Counted from the stretch's first letter, positions 52,404-62,212 are shown. The stretch: DNA of 64,000 nucleotides from Roseburia hominis (GCA_040702975.1 CP159990.1:4030001-4094000), one strand, 5' to 3'. The notes: generated by a model from the letters alone, not told the origin. Made by a program: numbers and translations.

Positions 52404-54254
52404 TCATCCCTCCAATATAAAAGGACGGGCAAAGGCTCCAATGCCAGTCCGTCCGGCTAATACTTCCGAAAGTGCTTCATTATGCACAATCCGGTATTCC
52501 ATGTTCATCACATCCGTCAATGCTTTTGTTCTTAAATTTCCACCGAACTTAAGCCTTGTAATGCTGTCTGAAAGATTGATCGTTCCATCCCATGCGTCGC
52601 CTGCTGCCATCGACTGGCCGCTGATAGAAGCAATGATCCCGCCCACATCAATGGAAGCGGACCCGCTATCCATCCTGAGATACACATTAAAGGTATTCGT
52701 GTAATTCGGGATGATCCGCTCAATCGGGTAATACAAAAGCATCGTATGCTTCCCGGAATGCCAGGTCTCCATCGGATGATGGATCTCCACGATTTCATCA
52801 TTCAGCTCAAAGGTCACATACGCAATTGCCTGTCCATCCTCTGTCCAGGACACCGGCAGCTCCACCTCCACTGCCTGTTCTGCTGTTATTCCTATAACCG
52901 TACTCTCAGCTTCCGGATCCGCTTCAGCAGAATTGACCTTCACCGATGGAATCACCACATTTCCGTATACCGTTGCAGACCGATTCACTGCAGCCGCCAC
53001 GGCGTCGATGATAATCTGTCCAAAGAACTGGGCATGATTCTCTTCTGAAGAGGCAAACTGGATGCTGATAATCTTCACATCCGTATCATTCACCGTAAAG
53101 ACTGATGCATTGGTAAAGGTATGGATTCCTATCTTTCCTGCCTCAATCTGATTCAGGAGCCCGGAGATGTTCTTATCGTTCTTACTCTTCGCCCTAGCAA
53201 GCCTTGGATTCTTACCAACGCCCTTCAGGCTCATCCTGCCGCCGATCTTACAGCTCATGGAAGTGACCACAGACATCTTTGCAGAATCTGCCTGACCACC
53301 CGTGAACTGAAGCACGTCTCCCAGATCAAGCGCCGGATTTCCTATTGTATCCGATTCGAAGGGCACATAATTCACAATCGCAATGTCATTCAGGATATTC
53401 GTGATCAGCTCATGCCTTGTCTCATCCAGACCAAACTGCAGAAGCGGGTTCACCCCTAAATTCATGGTCAGCCCGTTATCCGGATCCAGTGCATAATACT
53501 CTGCAATCTGCGTTCTCAGGTTCGTGGAGCTCACCGCTGTATATCTGGTGATGAAATCCGAAAAACTGGATGTGAACCTATGCCTTCTCTCCACCATCAG
53601 CACTGGCGTATTCCCATACTTGCGAAGCTCCAGCTGTCCTGCCCTGTTTATCACAAAGAAACCTCCCAGCACCTGCCCCACATAATAGAGCACATCCCTG
53701 TAGGTCTCGATATCATTATCCGAATAGATGGACAGGTTCTCCGCACCGTTCGGAAGCGATTCATAAAACGCCTGATCCTGCGCCATTTCCACATGACACG
53801 CCGTGCAGCATAGATTTACAAAATCAAAGCCTGTGCCTATGGTCTCAAAACCATTGAAGTTCTTTTCAAACCGAAGCATATAGTCATATGCCTTGATTTC
53901 CAGACACTTCGCCCTCCTGTTTGCCTCCGACACCTCGAAGACTCCCATTGGAACCTCTTCATAGCTTCCGCCCTCGACCTGGAGATGATAAGTCAATGTA
54001 ATGATCGCATCTTCCAGCGTGTACCGGTCGATCTCAGAGAAAAGGGAAATCCCCAGCTCCGCAGCATACACAGTCCCCAGCTCGATCTCCGTGGAACCGC
54101 AGCACTGACTAGTGATATATCCACTCCCCTTGACGATGTCATTCCGGTCAAAGTCATAGACATTCCCGGCTTTTGTCGTGATCCTGCCCGTCCAGTAATA
54201 TTTTCTTGTATTTGCCTTCACAGCATTAAGGAAGGCATTGCTCACTGGATACAT
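52404..54254 (-). CDS. Prophage tail-tip/tail-associated protein
   Basis: A 616-residue protein starting MYPVSNAFLNAVK after GGAGG. It fits the phage tail proteins placed after Dit-like genes in Clostridial Siphoviridae: an N-terminal hub-like part (CCGSTEIELGTVYAAEL, YTLEDAIITLTYHL) and a beta-rich C-terminal half. Stops 2 bp before the next gene. Confidence 0.8.
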   Translation of the reverse strand: MYPVSNAFLNAVKANTRKYYWTGRITTKAGNVYDFDRNDIVKGSGYITSQCCGSTEIELGTVYAAELGISLFSEIDRYTLEDAIITLTYHLQVEGGSYEEVPMGVFEVSEANRRAKCLEIKAYDYMLRFEKNFNGFETIGTGFDFVNLCCTACHVEMAQDQAFYESLPNGAENLSIYSDNDIETYRDVLYYVGQVLGGFFVINRAGQLELRKYGNTPVLMVERRHRFTSSFSDFITRYTAVSSTNLRTQIAEYYALDPDNGLTMNLGVNPLLQFGLDETRHELITNILNDIAIVNYVPFESDTIGNPALDLGDVLQFTGGQADSAKMSVVTSMSCKIGGRMSLKGVGKNPRLARAKSKNDKNISGLLNQIEAGKIGIHTFTNASVFTVNDTDVKIISIQFASSEENHAQFFGQIIIDAVAAAVNRSATVYGNVVIPSVKVNSAEADPEAESTVIGITAEQAVEVELPVSWTEDGQAIAYVTFELNDEIVEIHHPMETWHSGKHTMLLYYPIERIIPNYTNTFNVYLRMDSGSASIDVGGIIASISGQSMAAGDAWDGTINLSDSITRLKFGGNLRTKALTDVMNMEYRIVHNEALSEVLAGRTGIGAFARPFILEG

Positions 54255-54265
54255 AAACGTCCTCC

Positions 54266-54628
54266 TTAAAACTCCTTCAACGTAAACGACACCTCCCACA
54301 GCCCTCCATAGGAAGTATCCGCCGCCAGCTTGCTTTTGAAACCGTCAATATACATCTCCGTATTCACGGTGTTCATGGTCTCCGTGTCCAGGTATCCTAC
54401 CGTGATCTTCGCCAGCTTCTTGTATGCGGACAGCTTCATCAACCACATCTTCGACACATGGAAACTCACGCTGATTTCCACGATGCCCTCCCGGACGACA
54501 TCCCGCTGGGTAGTCCCTGCCTCCGTCACGCCACCGCTGTCCGCCTCCACATCGGAAAGCCCGATGGAATAAGAGGCAGGCATCGGAATATTCTCATTAT
54601 TGAAAATAAGGTACTGCAAATGTGCCAT
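54266..54628 (-). CDS. Prophage tail protein, small
   Basis: A 120-residue protein (MAHLQYLIFNNENIPMPASY) with GGAGG upstream of the ATG at 54628. Position between tape measure and tail-tip genes suggests a distal-tail or tape-measure-associated protein; the sequence resembles tail proteins of Clostridial phages, but the family is not certain. Confidence 0.75.
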   Translation of the reverse strand: MAHLQYLIFNNENIPMPASYSIGLSDVEADSGGVTEAGTTQRDVVREGIVEISVSFHVSKMWLMKLSAYKKLAKITVGYLDTETMNTVNTEMYIDGFKSKLAADTSYGGLWEVSFTLKEF

Positions 54629-54629
54629 T

Positions 54630-57455
54630 TTACCTGCCTCCACTTCTTAGATTCATTCTCTGCTGAGCCGTTACCACAATCTCATCGATCATGTCACCAC
54701 CGATATAAACCGGTATCACGATATCCCCGGCAGAACCACCACCAGCCAGAGCCGTATTCAGTGCCGTATTGATACCGGAGATCAGATCCGTATTGGACGC
54801 ACCGCCTCCGGAATAACCACCCTGAGCTGCCATCACCCTTGGAGTAATGGTCAAATCAGAAGTCACGCCATTCATAGCATTCTCAATCATGCCACGGCTT
54901 TTCTCAATACCCTTGGCCAGACCGCCGATAAAGTCCGGCATCCAGCTTTCATAATCCGTCAGGGGACCTTCATCCGGTACGGAGAAATGCAGGAACGACC
55001 TGATTTTATCAGCCACCGATGATACTGCATCCCCGACCTTCCCGATCATGGACTTAATACCGTTCACGATACCGCCTATGAAATCAGCACCCCACTTAAA
55101 GGCCTCTGATGCCAGGTTCTTCACGAAATTGATTGCCTTATCAAACCCACTCTTCACAGCCCCATAGATGTTTCCGCAGACATTCTTGATGCCGTTCAGC
55201 ATCGCATTGAACGCATTGGAAACCGCATTCTTTATGGCATTGGCCGCATTCGATACCGCTGACTTGATATTATTCCAAGCCGTTGTGACTGCATTCTTTA
55301 TGGCATTCACGATCGTGGTAATGGTCGATTTGATCCCATTCCAAACCGTTGTCACCACAGATTTGATTGCATTCAGCACCGTAGTGATCGCGGTCTTAAT
55401 CCCATTCCAAGCCGTACTCAGGAAGGTAGAAATTGCGTTCACTACAGTCATGATAACCGACTTGATGCCGTTCCAGATCGTGGTGAAAAACGTCTTTATT
55501 GCATTCCACACGGTCATCACGGTATTCTTGATCGTGTTCCATGCTGTAGTCAAGAACGTACTGATTGCATTGACCAATGTTGTGAAGATACTCTTGATTC
55601 CCTCCCACAACCCGGTAAAGAAATCCTTTATTGCATTCCAAACCGTTGTGGCCGTGGTCTTGATTGCTTCCCACGCCGCCTTAAAGAATACCTTCAATGC
55701 TTCCCATACGGCAATGGCAATCTCCTTGATGCCTTCCCACAGATCAATCCAGAACTGCCGGAACTCTTCACAGTTATTCCAAAGATAAATGAAAGCCGCA
55801 ACCAGCGCCGCAATCGCAGCAATAATAAGCACAATGGGATTGGCAAGCATCGTGGCATTCAGTGCTGCAAACGCTCCCTGGACAACCTTAATTACCCCTG
55901 CCAGCTTCGGAATAATCGTCATGATTGTACCGACTGCAGAGATTACTTTTCCCACAATGATCAGCACCGGACCGATCGCAGCCGCCACCAGGGCAACCGT
56001 CACGATCACTTTTCTGGTACCCTCATCCATCGAATTAAGCCAGTCCACAAACTTCTGGATCCATCCGACAATGCTTCTGATCGCAGGCATCAGAAGGTCA
56101 CCAAAGGAAATCGCCAGCTCTTCCAGCTGTGACTTCAATATCTGAAGCTGACCGGCAAGGTTATCCTGCATGGTGTCCGCCATGCCCTCAGCCTTACCGT
56201 CACAGTTTGCAATCGCACTTGAAAGCTTATTGATATCCCCTTCCCCGGCATTCATCAGTGCCAGGAATCCGGACATCGCATTCTTTCCTACCAGAGATTC
56301 AGCCGCTGCCGCCTTCTCCGATTCAGACAAGCCCGAAAATGCCGTTCTGCAGTCAGCCAGGATACCCGACAGTTCCCTCATGGAACCATCCGCATTAGTA
56401 GTGGCTACCGTAACCTCTCCGATATTGGCACCGCAGATCTTCACATCCCCGGACAGGTTCGTCATGATGGTTCTTAACGAAGTACCTGCCTGGGTGCTCT
56501 TGATACCGGCATTTGCCATCAAGCCGATAGCCTCAGCCGTATCCTCCACAGAGAATCCCAAGGAACCGGCAATAGGCGCACAGTACTTGAAGGTCTCACC
56601 CATCATGGAGACATTCGTGTTTGCATTACTCGATGCCGCCGCAAGCACATCCGCGAAATGCCCGGAATCCGCAGCCGTCAGGCCAAACGCTGTCAAGGCA
56701 TCCGTCACGATATCGGAAGTAGTCGCCAGATCCTCACCGGAAGCAGCCGCCAGGTTCATAACTCCCTCAATGCCGGAAAGCATATCCTCCGTCTTCCAGC
56801 CTGCCATCGCCATATAGTTCATGGCTTCCGCTGCCTCAGAAGCAGAAAACTTTGTCTTTGCCCCCATCTCACGGGCTTTCTCTCTCAGGGCATCAAAATC
56901 AGAGCCCGTTGCCCCTGATACCGCCGCCACCTTACTCATGGCAGAGTCAAAATCAGCGGCAGTTTTCACCGCCGCCGTGCCCAAGGCTGTCACACCTCCT
57001 GTCACTGGAAGGAACTTCTTTCCGACATTCGTAACATTATCTCCGACTGCCTTCAGCTTCTCACCCTTTGCGGCAATACTCTGAAGAGCCGTCGCAGACT
57101 GGTTCGCCTGTTCCTCCAAAGATTTAAGCTTTGCTTCCGTCTCTGCAATCTCGCGCTGCAGGCCGTCATACTGATCCTGTGTGATCGCACCTTCCTTCAG
57201 TGCCTGCTCTGCCTGTTCCGCCGCTGTCTTTAAGGTCTCCAGCTTTTCCTTCGTTTCCTTGACGGCATCTCCCAGAAGCCTGTGCTTCTGTGCAAGCAGT
57301 TCCGTATTACCCGGATCAAGTTTCAGGAGTTTATCTACATCACGCAGCTGGCTCTGGGTATTTCTGATCTCTGTATTTACGCCCTTTAAGGCAGTCTGTA
57401 GTTTAGTAGTATCACCGCCGATCTCAACGGTAATCCCCTGAATCCGTCCAGCCAT
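54630..57455 (-). CDS. Phage tape measure protein
   Basis: A 941-residue protein that sets tail length. A coiled coil (about 30-110) leads to the TP901 core domain (about 150-480, with AMNYMAMAGWKTEDM and SLGFSVEDTAEAIGLMANAG), a hydrophobic segment (about 495-570), and a repeat zone (about 590-760) in which a WNAIKxxxTTxWNGIKS-like unit recurs at least ten times. The C-terminal part is Gly-rich. Codon repeats make this DNA locally repetitive (55.2-55.7 kb). Confidence 0.93.
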   Translation of the reverse strand: MAGRIQGITVEIGGDTTKLQTALKGVNTEIRNTQSQLRDVDKLLKLDPGNTELLAQKHRLLGDAVKETKEKLETLKTAAEQAEQALKEGAITQDQYDGLQREIAETEAKLKSLEEQANQSATALQSIAAKGEKLKAVGDNVTNVGKKFLPVTGGVTALGTAAVKTAADFDSAMSKVAAVSGATGSDFDALREKAREMGAKTKFSASEAAEAMNYMAMAGWKTEDMLSGIEGVMNLAAASGEDLATTSDIVTDALTAFGLTAADSGHFADVLAAASSNANTNVSMMGETFKYCAPIAGSLGFSVEDTAEAIGLMANAGIKSTQAGTSLRTIMTNLSGDVKICGANIGEVTVATTNADGSMRELSGILADCRTAFSGLSESEKAAAAESLVGKNAMSGFLALMNAGEGDINKLSSAIANCDGKAEGMADTMQDNLAGQLQILKSQLEELAISFGDLLMPAIRSIVGWIQKFVDWLNSMDEGTRKVIVTVALVAAAIGPVLIIVGKVISAVGTIMTIIPKLAGVIKVVQGAFAALNATMLANPIVLIIAAIAALVAAFIYLWNNCEEFRQFWIDLWEGIKEIAIAVWEALKVFFKAAWEAIKTTATTVWNAIKDFFTGLWEGIKSIFTTLVNAISTFLTTAWNTIKNTVMTVWNAIKTFFTTIWNGIKSVIMTVVNAISTFLSTAWNGIKTAITTVLNAIKSVVTTVWNGIKSTITTIVNAIKNAVTTAWNNIKSAVSNAANAIKNAVSNAFNAMLNGIKNVCGNIYGAVKSGFDKAINFVKNLASEAFKWGADFIGGIVNGIKSMIGKVGDAVSSVADKIRSFLHFSVPDEGPLTDYESWMPDFIGGLAKGIEKSRGMIENAMNGVTSDLTITPRVMAAQGGYSGGGASNTDLISGINTALNTALAGGGSAGDIVIPVYIGGDMIDEIVVTAQQRMNLRSGGR

Positions 57456-57474
57456 TCGTTAAGTCTCCTTCCCT

Positions 57475-57672
57475 TTAGAATCGATCCATATCCTCCTGAG
57501 ATGCCAGAGTGCTGTAAGCCTCCCTGTTCTCATCATTATTCATTTCCGTGTACATGTCGTTGACCGTCCCAATGGTCAGCTGCTCCAGCTCACTGATATG
57601 AATGCCTAATTGCACACATCTCAGGAGCAGGAGCGGCGTTGTCATTTCCCGGTCAGTCGGTCGAAGTTTTTT
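57475..57672 (-). CDS. Tail assembly chaperone, frameshifted C-terminal extension
   Basis: The frame in +1 (equivalently -2) to the chaperone gene ending at 57653. It joins at a run of seven A (minus strand, 57673-57667) in AGT AAA AAA ACT, so slippage would add about 66 residues (from KKLRPTDREMTTPLLLL to EDMDRF). It has no good start of its own. Programmed frameshifting of this gene pair just before the tape measure gene is conserved in tailed phages. Confidence 0.75.
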   Translation of the reverse strand, partial: KKLRPTDREMTTPLLLLRCVQLGIHISELEQLTIGTVNDMYTEMNNDENREAYSTLASQEDMDRF

Positions 57673-58021
57673 TACTCTCCACCTGCGTCTGCACATTCAG
57701 ACCCCAGAGCTCAATGATCTCCGGAAGCACCTGATAAATGGAAAATGTCCCGAACTGGTCAAGCCACTCATCCGGCGTATCAGGAACGCTCTGAGGATTA
57801 GCATGCTTCGCCATGATATAGCTGATATCCTCAAATAGCTCCAGCGAAAAAGTATCCAGTGCTGAAGCCTCCGGATCTTCCTGGTCGATACTCTTCTGCA
57901 GATCATGGAGATCCTTATAGATATCCCTGTGGAATCTGTTTCTGTATATTCTTGGAATGGCTGCCGATGCCCTGAATGTCACATCCTTGCCATCAATATT
58001 CACTGTCTTTGTAAGTGCCAT
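57653..58021 (-). CDS. Tail assembly chaperone
   Basis: A 122-residue protein (MALTKTVNIDGKDVTFRASA) that matches tail-assembly chaperones by position between the major tail and tape measure genes. GGAGG precedes the ATG at 58021. It ends TQVESKKTSTD, right at the A7 slippery run; ribosomes that slip make the longer product. Confidence 0.82.
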   Translation of the reverse strand: MALTKTVNIDGKDVTFRASAAIPRIYRNRFHRDIYKDLHDLQKSIDQEDPEASALDTFSLELFEDISYIMAKHANPQSVPDTPDEWLDQFGTFSIYQVLPEIIELWGLNVQTQVESKKTSTD

Positions 58022-58099
58022 TTCACTTTCCTCCAATCATAGAAATGGGCAAAGCATAGCGGAATGCGAAGCACTCCGCTTTAGCCCATGTCCCAAACC

Positions 58100-58696
58100 T
58101 TAACCCTGTCCTTCCCCGCTGCTCTCAGGAGCCGGAGACTCATACACGCTCTGATACCATCCGTTATAAACCTCATCCTTGGTACTTGCTCCGGTCTTCA
58201 CCTTCACAACGCCGCCCGGAAGCGGGGAAGCCGTGATCTCCAGGGATTCCGTCTGTACTTCCTTGGAATCCTCCGTAGTCTTGCCTTCGATGGTCGGTCT
58301 TGCCGCACTGCAGTAATACAGGCAGTGTCTGATCTTTTTCTTGTCCCCGGAGAACTCGAAAAGCAGGGCAAAACGCTCCGTCTCCACCGTTGCATCCTCT
58401 ACCAGAACACCGTTTGCATCCTCTGTCTCCTTCAGAATATCCTTACGAAAGCTGTCCGGAAGCAGCGCAATCTCCAGATCACCGGAATAACCGTTATTCG
58501 CAGAAGTCATGTAATAAACCATGTCATCCGCATAGAACGGCTCATTGTCACCCTCCGGATCCATCGACAGATTGACAGCTCCGGGAATCGCTACAGGCGT
58601 ACCAAAGGTCACGGTATTGGTATCCGGATCAAGGGTAGCCTTCGCGTAATGGCAGTTCTTAAGGCCGAACTTCACCTTGTTTGTCGTACTCGGCAT
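58100..58696 (-). CDS. Major tail protein (phi13 type)
   Basis: A 198-residue tail-tube protein: NKVKFGLKNCHYAKAT, YADDMVYYMTSANNGYSGDLEIALLPDSFRKDIL and CLYYCSAARPTIEG are typical of the phi13 family of Clostridial and Staphylococcal phages. The tail ends in a Pro/Ser/Gly-rich segment. Highly expressed gene; AT-poor. Confidence 0.88.
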   Translation of the reverse strand: MPSTTNKVKFGLKNCHYAKATLDPDTNTVTFGTPVAIPGAVNLSMDPEGDNEPFYADDMVYYMTSANNGYSGDLEIALLPDSFRKDILKETEDANGVLVEDATVETERFALLFEFSGDKKKIRHCLYYCSAARPTIEGKTTEDSKEVQTESLEITASPLPGGVVKVKTGASTKDEVYNGWYQSVYESPAPESSGEGQG

Positions 58697-58714
58697 AATA
58701 AACCTCTCTTTCCG

Positions 58715-59032
58715 CTATACGCTCATTGTGTACAGCACTTCGTATAATTTTTCAGTTTCAATCCATACCTCCGATTTGTTCCAGAAAAGCTCATGGGCAT
58801 TCAGGACTGCCTCCAGCCTGTCCTCCAGCTCCGGATCCTTCTCATCAGTATAAAGTTCAATGCTCAGGTTGGAAAACTCAGCGTACACAACATTGTCCGC
58901 CGAAAAATTCTCCGAACCCGGAAATAAAAAGCAGATGAACGGCGGATCAGGACTCTCCCCCTCTGCGAAATGGTCATACGCAAAAGGAATCCCCGTCTCC
59001 GACAGCATCTGCATCACCTCTTCATGTGTCAT
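58715..59032 (-). CDS. Tail completion/neck protein, small
   Basis: A 105-residue acidic protein from MTHEEVMQMLSETGIPFAYD. By position, after the HK97 gp10-like gene and before the major tail gene, it is the tail terminator or minor tail protein. It starts 2 bp after the gp10-like stop. Confidence 0.78.
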   Translation of the reverse strand: MTHEEVMQMLSETGIPFAYDHFAEGESPDPPFICFLFPGSENFSADNVVYAEFSNLSIELYTDEKDPELEDRLEAVLNAHELFWNKSEVWIETEKLYEVLYTMSV

Positions 59033-59033
59033 G

Positions 59034-59417
59034 CTAACCGCCTTTCTGCAGGTCACGCTCGATATCCCTCGTCAGCTGCTCGATGCCTGCCTGCTCTGCC
59101 GGTGCGATATGCGGAAAAGCCCTTGTCCTTCCGCCACCTCGCTTCGCATGGCCAAACTCCAAAAGGTGTGTCAGCTGATACCGCTTGGAATGCACCACGA
59201 TCTGAATGGAATCGGACGTTTCCCTGGTCTTCTTCACCGCCCAGCTCTTGGAATACTTCCCTGTCTTCTTCGGAGCCGTGCTTTCAATCTGCTGCTTCAC
59301 CATCTTCCCGGCTTTCTGGACATCCTTCTTCAGGTCATCTGCCGCAAGCTTCGCGTAATCCTCCATGCCCTTCATCACAGTATCCGCCAGCTGTTCGATC
59401 CTAATTGTCTGTGCCAT
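59034..59417 (-). CDS. HK97 gp10-like neck protein
   Basis: A 127-residue basic protein (VKQQIESTAPKKTGKYSKSWAVKKT), the pattern of HK97 gp10-type head-tail joining proteins. Its start overlaps the stop of the preceding gene (ATGA). Confidence 0.85.
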   Translation of the reverse strand: MAQTIRIEQLADTVMKGMEDYAKLAADDLKKDVQKAGKMVKQQIESTAPKKTGKYSKSWAVKKTRETSDSIQIVVHSKRYQLTHLLEFGHAKRGGGRTRAFPHIAPAEQAGIEQLTRDIERDLQKGG

Positions 59418-59758
59418 CAGCGCCGCTCCTTCCTGCAGGTGAACTTCAATGACTTCTTCTTAAAATTCATATGGTCAATGTTCACAATGTTGTAGATCTC
59501 ACCCATGAACATCACTCGGTAATGCGTGGAATCAATCGCGGCTGACTTCCGGCAATACCGGACCGATACCGTCATGGAGAAATCCTCAACCGTAGTACCG
59601 GCAGCCTGTTCTTCCTTGGAACTCGCCTTTCCCTCGCCGCCAATGGTGGCAAAGCAGGTATAGTAATCAGTCCATGCATTCTTGTGGTTTCCGTACTTAT
59701 CCGTCACGGTCTCATTCTTCTGGAATGTTACCTTCGATCTCAAAGCCGCCATATCCAT
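59417..59758 (-). CDS. Head-tail adaptor / head closure protein
   Basis: A 113-residue protein (MDMAALRSKVTFQKNETVTDKYGNHKNAWTDYYT), matching the phage head-tail joining family (SPP1 gp16/ HK97 type). One-base overlap with the connector gene upstream. Confidence 0.87.
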   Translation of the reverse strand: MDMAALRSKVTFQKNETVTDKYGNHKNAWTDYYTCFATIGGEGKASSKEEQAAGTTVEDFSMTVSVRYCRKSAAIDSTHYRVMFMGEIYNIVNIDHMNFKKKSLKFTCRKERR

Positions 59759-60033
59759 CAGAATCCCTCCTTCCGGCTGCCAAACAGCAAAGCCCGGAGC
59801 GTCAGATCCATTGCATGATGGTCAGCCTCTTCCCTATGCTCATACAGATAAGCCACTGTAAACATCACAGCAATCTTTCCGTTCTGAGCCGCAGTCAGAT
59901 CCGACTCATCGTCCGTCCGCAGGATATCCATGCACTGCTTTTTAGCAGCTGTTATAAGATTCTCAATCAGTGAATCATCATCCTCGAAATCAACCCTCAG
60001 GTAATTCTTCATCTCTTCCACAGTTACGATCAT
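59758..60033 (-). CDS. Head-tail connector protein (gp6-like)
   Basis: A 91-residue helical protein (VTVEEMKNYLRVDFEDDDSLIENLITAAKKQCMDILR) of the phage connector/gp6-like (DUF3199-like) group. It follows the capsid gene after a 172-bp gap with two hairpins. Confidence 0.87.
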   Translation of the reverse strand: MIVTVEEMKNYLRVDFEDDDSLIENLITAAKKQCMDILRTDDESDLTAAQNGKIAVMFTVAYLYEHREEADHHAMDLTLRALLFGSRKEGF

Positions 60034-60121
60034 CTGAAATCACCTCACTCGTCCTCACAAGCTCCATATCGCTCGCTTCTTCGCAAGCTCAAAAGCTCGT
60101 TCATTCCGCTGCTCGTCCTCT

Positions 60122-60186
60122 CCCCACGAAGCAGGCTTCGTGGGGATCCTATTACGGCGACAGTACAATCATCTGCACTGCCGCCG
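60122..60186 (-). repeat. Paired hairpins after the major capsid gene
   Basis: CCCCACGAAGC (60122-60132) and GCTTCGTGGGG (60135-60145) form a perfect 11-bp stem; CGGCGACAGT (60155-60164) pairs with 60177-60186 with one mismatch. No T-run follows. Probably mRNA processing or attenuation stems that raise capsid expression. The rest of the 172-bp gap holds no gene. Confidence 0.65.
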
Positions 60187-60205
60187 TTTTCATTACTTCC
60201 TATGA

Positions 60206-61390
60206 TCAGGATCCGGACTTCATCTTCAGAAGCTGGATACCCTCAGGAAGGATCACCTTGCCGTCCACACGCTCAGTCGCAACAAAGCCAACCTGGCCAT
60301 TGGTGCTGTAGAGCTCATTCAGTCTCTGTACGGTTCTGCCCGCCCTGTCAGCGATCCAGTAATTCTTGAAATCACCGAATGCAACCGTGAGCGCCCCTGC
60401 CGCCATCGTAGGAACATAAGGACTGGTATGGAGCTCATATCCAAGCAGTCTGTCAGGCTGTCCTGCCTGAAGGGAAGGCTGCCAGAGATAAGCACCGTTA
60501 TTATCCTTCAGCTTACGGATCGCAGAGATCGTTGCATCGTTCATGAGGAACCTGGCATTCCTGCGATAAGGGCTCTTAAGCGCATAGACAAGGCTGATCA
60601 GCTCATCCGCCGTAATTGCAGCCGCCGCAGCCGCAGTCACACCAACAGTACCGCCGTTTGCTGTAAAGATACCGGCAGGCTGATTGGTGCCGGTACCGAC
60701 ACAGAAAGCCTGCTCTTCCGCAATACCGAAAGCCCTTGCAAACTCACCGGCGATATAGGATTCAAGGTCAAATGCAGAATCCTGTAGAAGCTCGATGGAA
60801 ACCTTCACAAGGTCAGTCAGCTTGAAAGCATCAATGGTCTTCTGGTCGAAGGTCGGATTGCTCTCGGTATAAGCCGCATTCTCAGCCGTCCACTGGGCAG
60901 CGGAATGAGCAGCCGCAACCGGGATCTTTCTCTCAGCGCTGGTGGTGATCACCTTTGCAAGGGAACGCACCACGTTCGCCTCATCCAGACCGGTCACAAT
61001 CTGACGCTCGAACTCTTCCGGCACAAGATAACCGCCGTCTGCCTGCACGCCCTCGGAAAGCACGTTGTGGACAAGTCTCCTGCCGCGCAGATGCGCCCCA
61101 AAATCCTCCCTGTAGGCATTGGATGCCCTGCCGGTCTTTTCCTCGACCTTCTGGACCGGTCTTCCGGTCAGCGGCTGATTCACTGCCCTGCTAAGCTCAG
61201 CCTCACGCGCTTCCGCCCTCTGCTCTCTGTCGATAGCCGCAGTAAGGTCTTCAATCTCCTGCTCCATTCGGCTGTAAGTCGCGTTATCCTCCGCAGACAG
61301 AATGCCGTTCTCATTCTCGTGGGTATCCACAAAGTTCTTCGCGGTCTCCCACACCTTCGCTCTCTTCTGAATCATTTCATTGATAGTCAT
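60206..61390 (-). CDS. Major capsid protein, HK97 fold
   Basis: A 394-residue HK97-type capsid protein. Residues 1-100 are a coiled-coil delta (scaffold) domain removed by the protease; the mature shell protein starts near 105, with GGYLVPEEFERQIVTGLDEANVVRSLA. Conserved AEEQAFCVGTGTNQPAGIF. It follows the ClpP-type protease by 15 bp. Confidence 0.93.
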   Translation of the reverse strand: MTINEMIQKRAKVWETAKNFVDTHENENGILSAEDNATYSRMEQEIEDLTAAIDREQRAEAREAELSRAVNQPLTGRPVQKVEEKTGRASNAYREDFGAHLRGRRLVHNVLSEGVQADGGYLVPEEFERQIVTGLDEANVVRSLAKVITTSAERKIPVAAAHSAAQWTAENAAYTESNPTFDQKTIDAFKLTDLVKVSIELLQDSAFDLESYIAGEFARAFGIAEEQAFCVGTGTNQPAGIFTANGGTVGVTAAAAAAITADELISLVYALKSPYRRNARFLMNDATISAIRKLKDNNGAYLWQPSLQAGQPDRLLGYELHTSPYVPTMAAGALTVAFGDFKNYWIADRAGRTVQRLNELYSTNGQVGFVATERVDGKVILPEGIQLLKMKSGS

Positions 61391-61405
61391 AGGTCATATC
61401 CTCCA

Positions 61406-62212
61406 TTAAATGAATTTCTTGATAAAATTTAAGCGCTCCCTGATCTCATCAGCGGAACGCCCGTCACCAGAATTGTTTTCAGTTACCTCAGCTGCACCGG
61501 TGCAGCCGTCTTCCAGACCACCGCCGCTTGGAGCCTTGATCCTGCACTTCGCAGAAATCTTATCCATCAGCGAATTGGTCACCGCCGCCCTGGAATAGAG
61601 CATCGACACCTCCGGCGCATCCAGATCATCTGCCTCAGATGCATCTGCCCTCTGCAGTACATCATCTGCAAACCCCAGCTCCACCGCCTTGTGCGCATCC
61701 ATCCAGGTCTCCGCATCCATCAGATGTGAGATCTTCGTCCTGCTCATGCCGGTCTTGATCTCATAGGCATTCATGATGGATTCCTTCACCTCAGCCAGCA
61801 TGTTGATCGCCTTCTGCATCTTGGCCGTATCGCCAAAAGCGATAGTCGCCGGATTATGGATCATCATCATACTCACAGGACTCATCAGAACCTTCGTCCC
61901 TGCCATAGCAATCACGCTTGCCGCCGATGCCGCAATGCCATCAATCTTCACCGTGACATCGCCCTTATAATCCATCAGCATGTTGTAGATCTGAGCAGCA
62001 GCCACACAGTCGCCGCCCGGACTGTTGATCCAGACCGTGATATCTCCCTTCCCGGCATTCAGCTCATCTCTAAAAAGAGCCGGTGTGACATCATCGTCAA
62101 ACCAGCTCTCTTCCGCTATCGTTCCATTCAGGAAAAGCACCCTCTCAGTTCCCTCTTCGTTTGAAGCCTGGTCTCTGATCTTTCTGCTCTTCCAGTTCCA
62201 AAACTTCTTCAT
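61406..62212 (-). CDS. ClpP-like prohead protease
   Basis: A 268-residue serine protease of the ClpP/phage prohead type. Catalytic Ser near 96 in DGIAASAASV and His119 in MMIHNPAT; substrate-channel motif INSPGGDCVAA. The C-terminal 60 residues are acidic/polar and may be self-cleaved. It processes the capsid delta domain. Starts 7 bp after the portal stop. Confidence 0.93.
   Translation of the reverse strand: MKKFWNWKSRKIRDQASNEEGTERVLFLNGTIAEESWFDDDVTPALFRDELNAGKGDITVWINSPGGDCVAAAQIYNMLMDYKGDVTVKIDGIAASAASVIAMAGTKVLMSPVSMMMIHNPATIAFGDTAKMQKAINMLAEVKESIMNAYEIKTGMSRTKISHLMDAETWMDAHKAVELGFADDVLQRADASEADDLDAPEVSMLYSRAAVTNSLMDKISAKCRIKAPSGGGLEDGCTGAAEVTENNSGDGRSADEIRERLNFIKKFI

Noticed and set aside
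55168..56817. Plus-strand frames of 206-215 residues opposite the tape measure gene
   Set aside because: They mirror its repeats and have no family resemblance or start signals.
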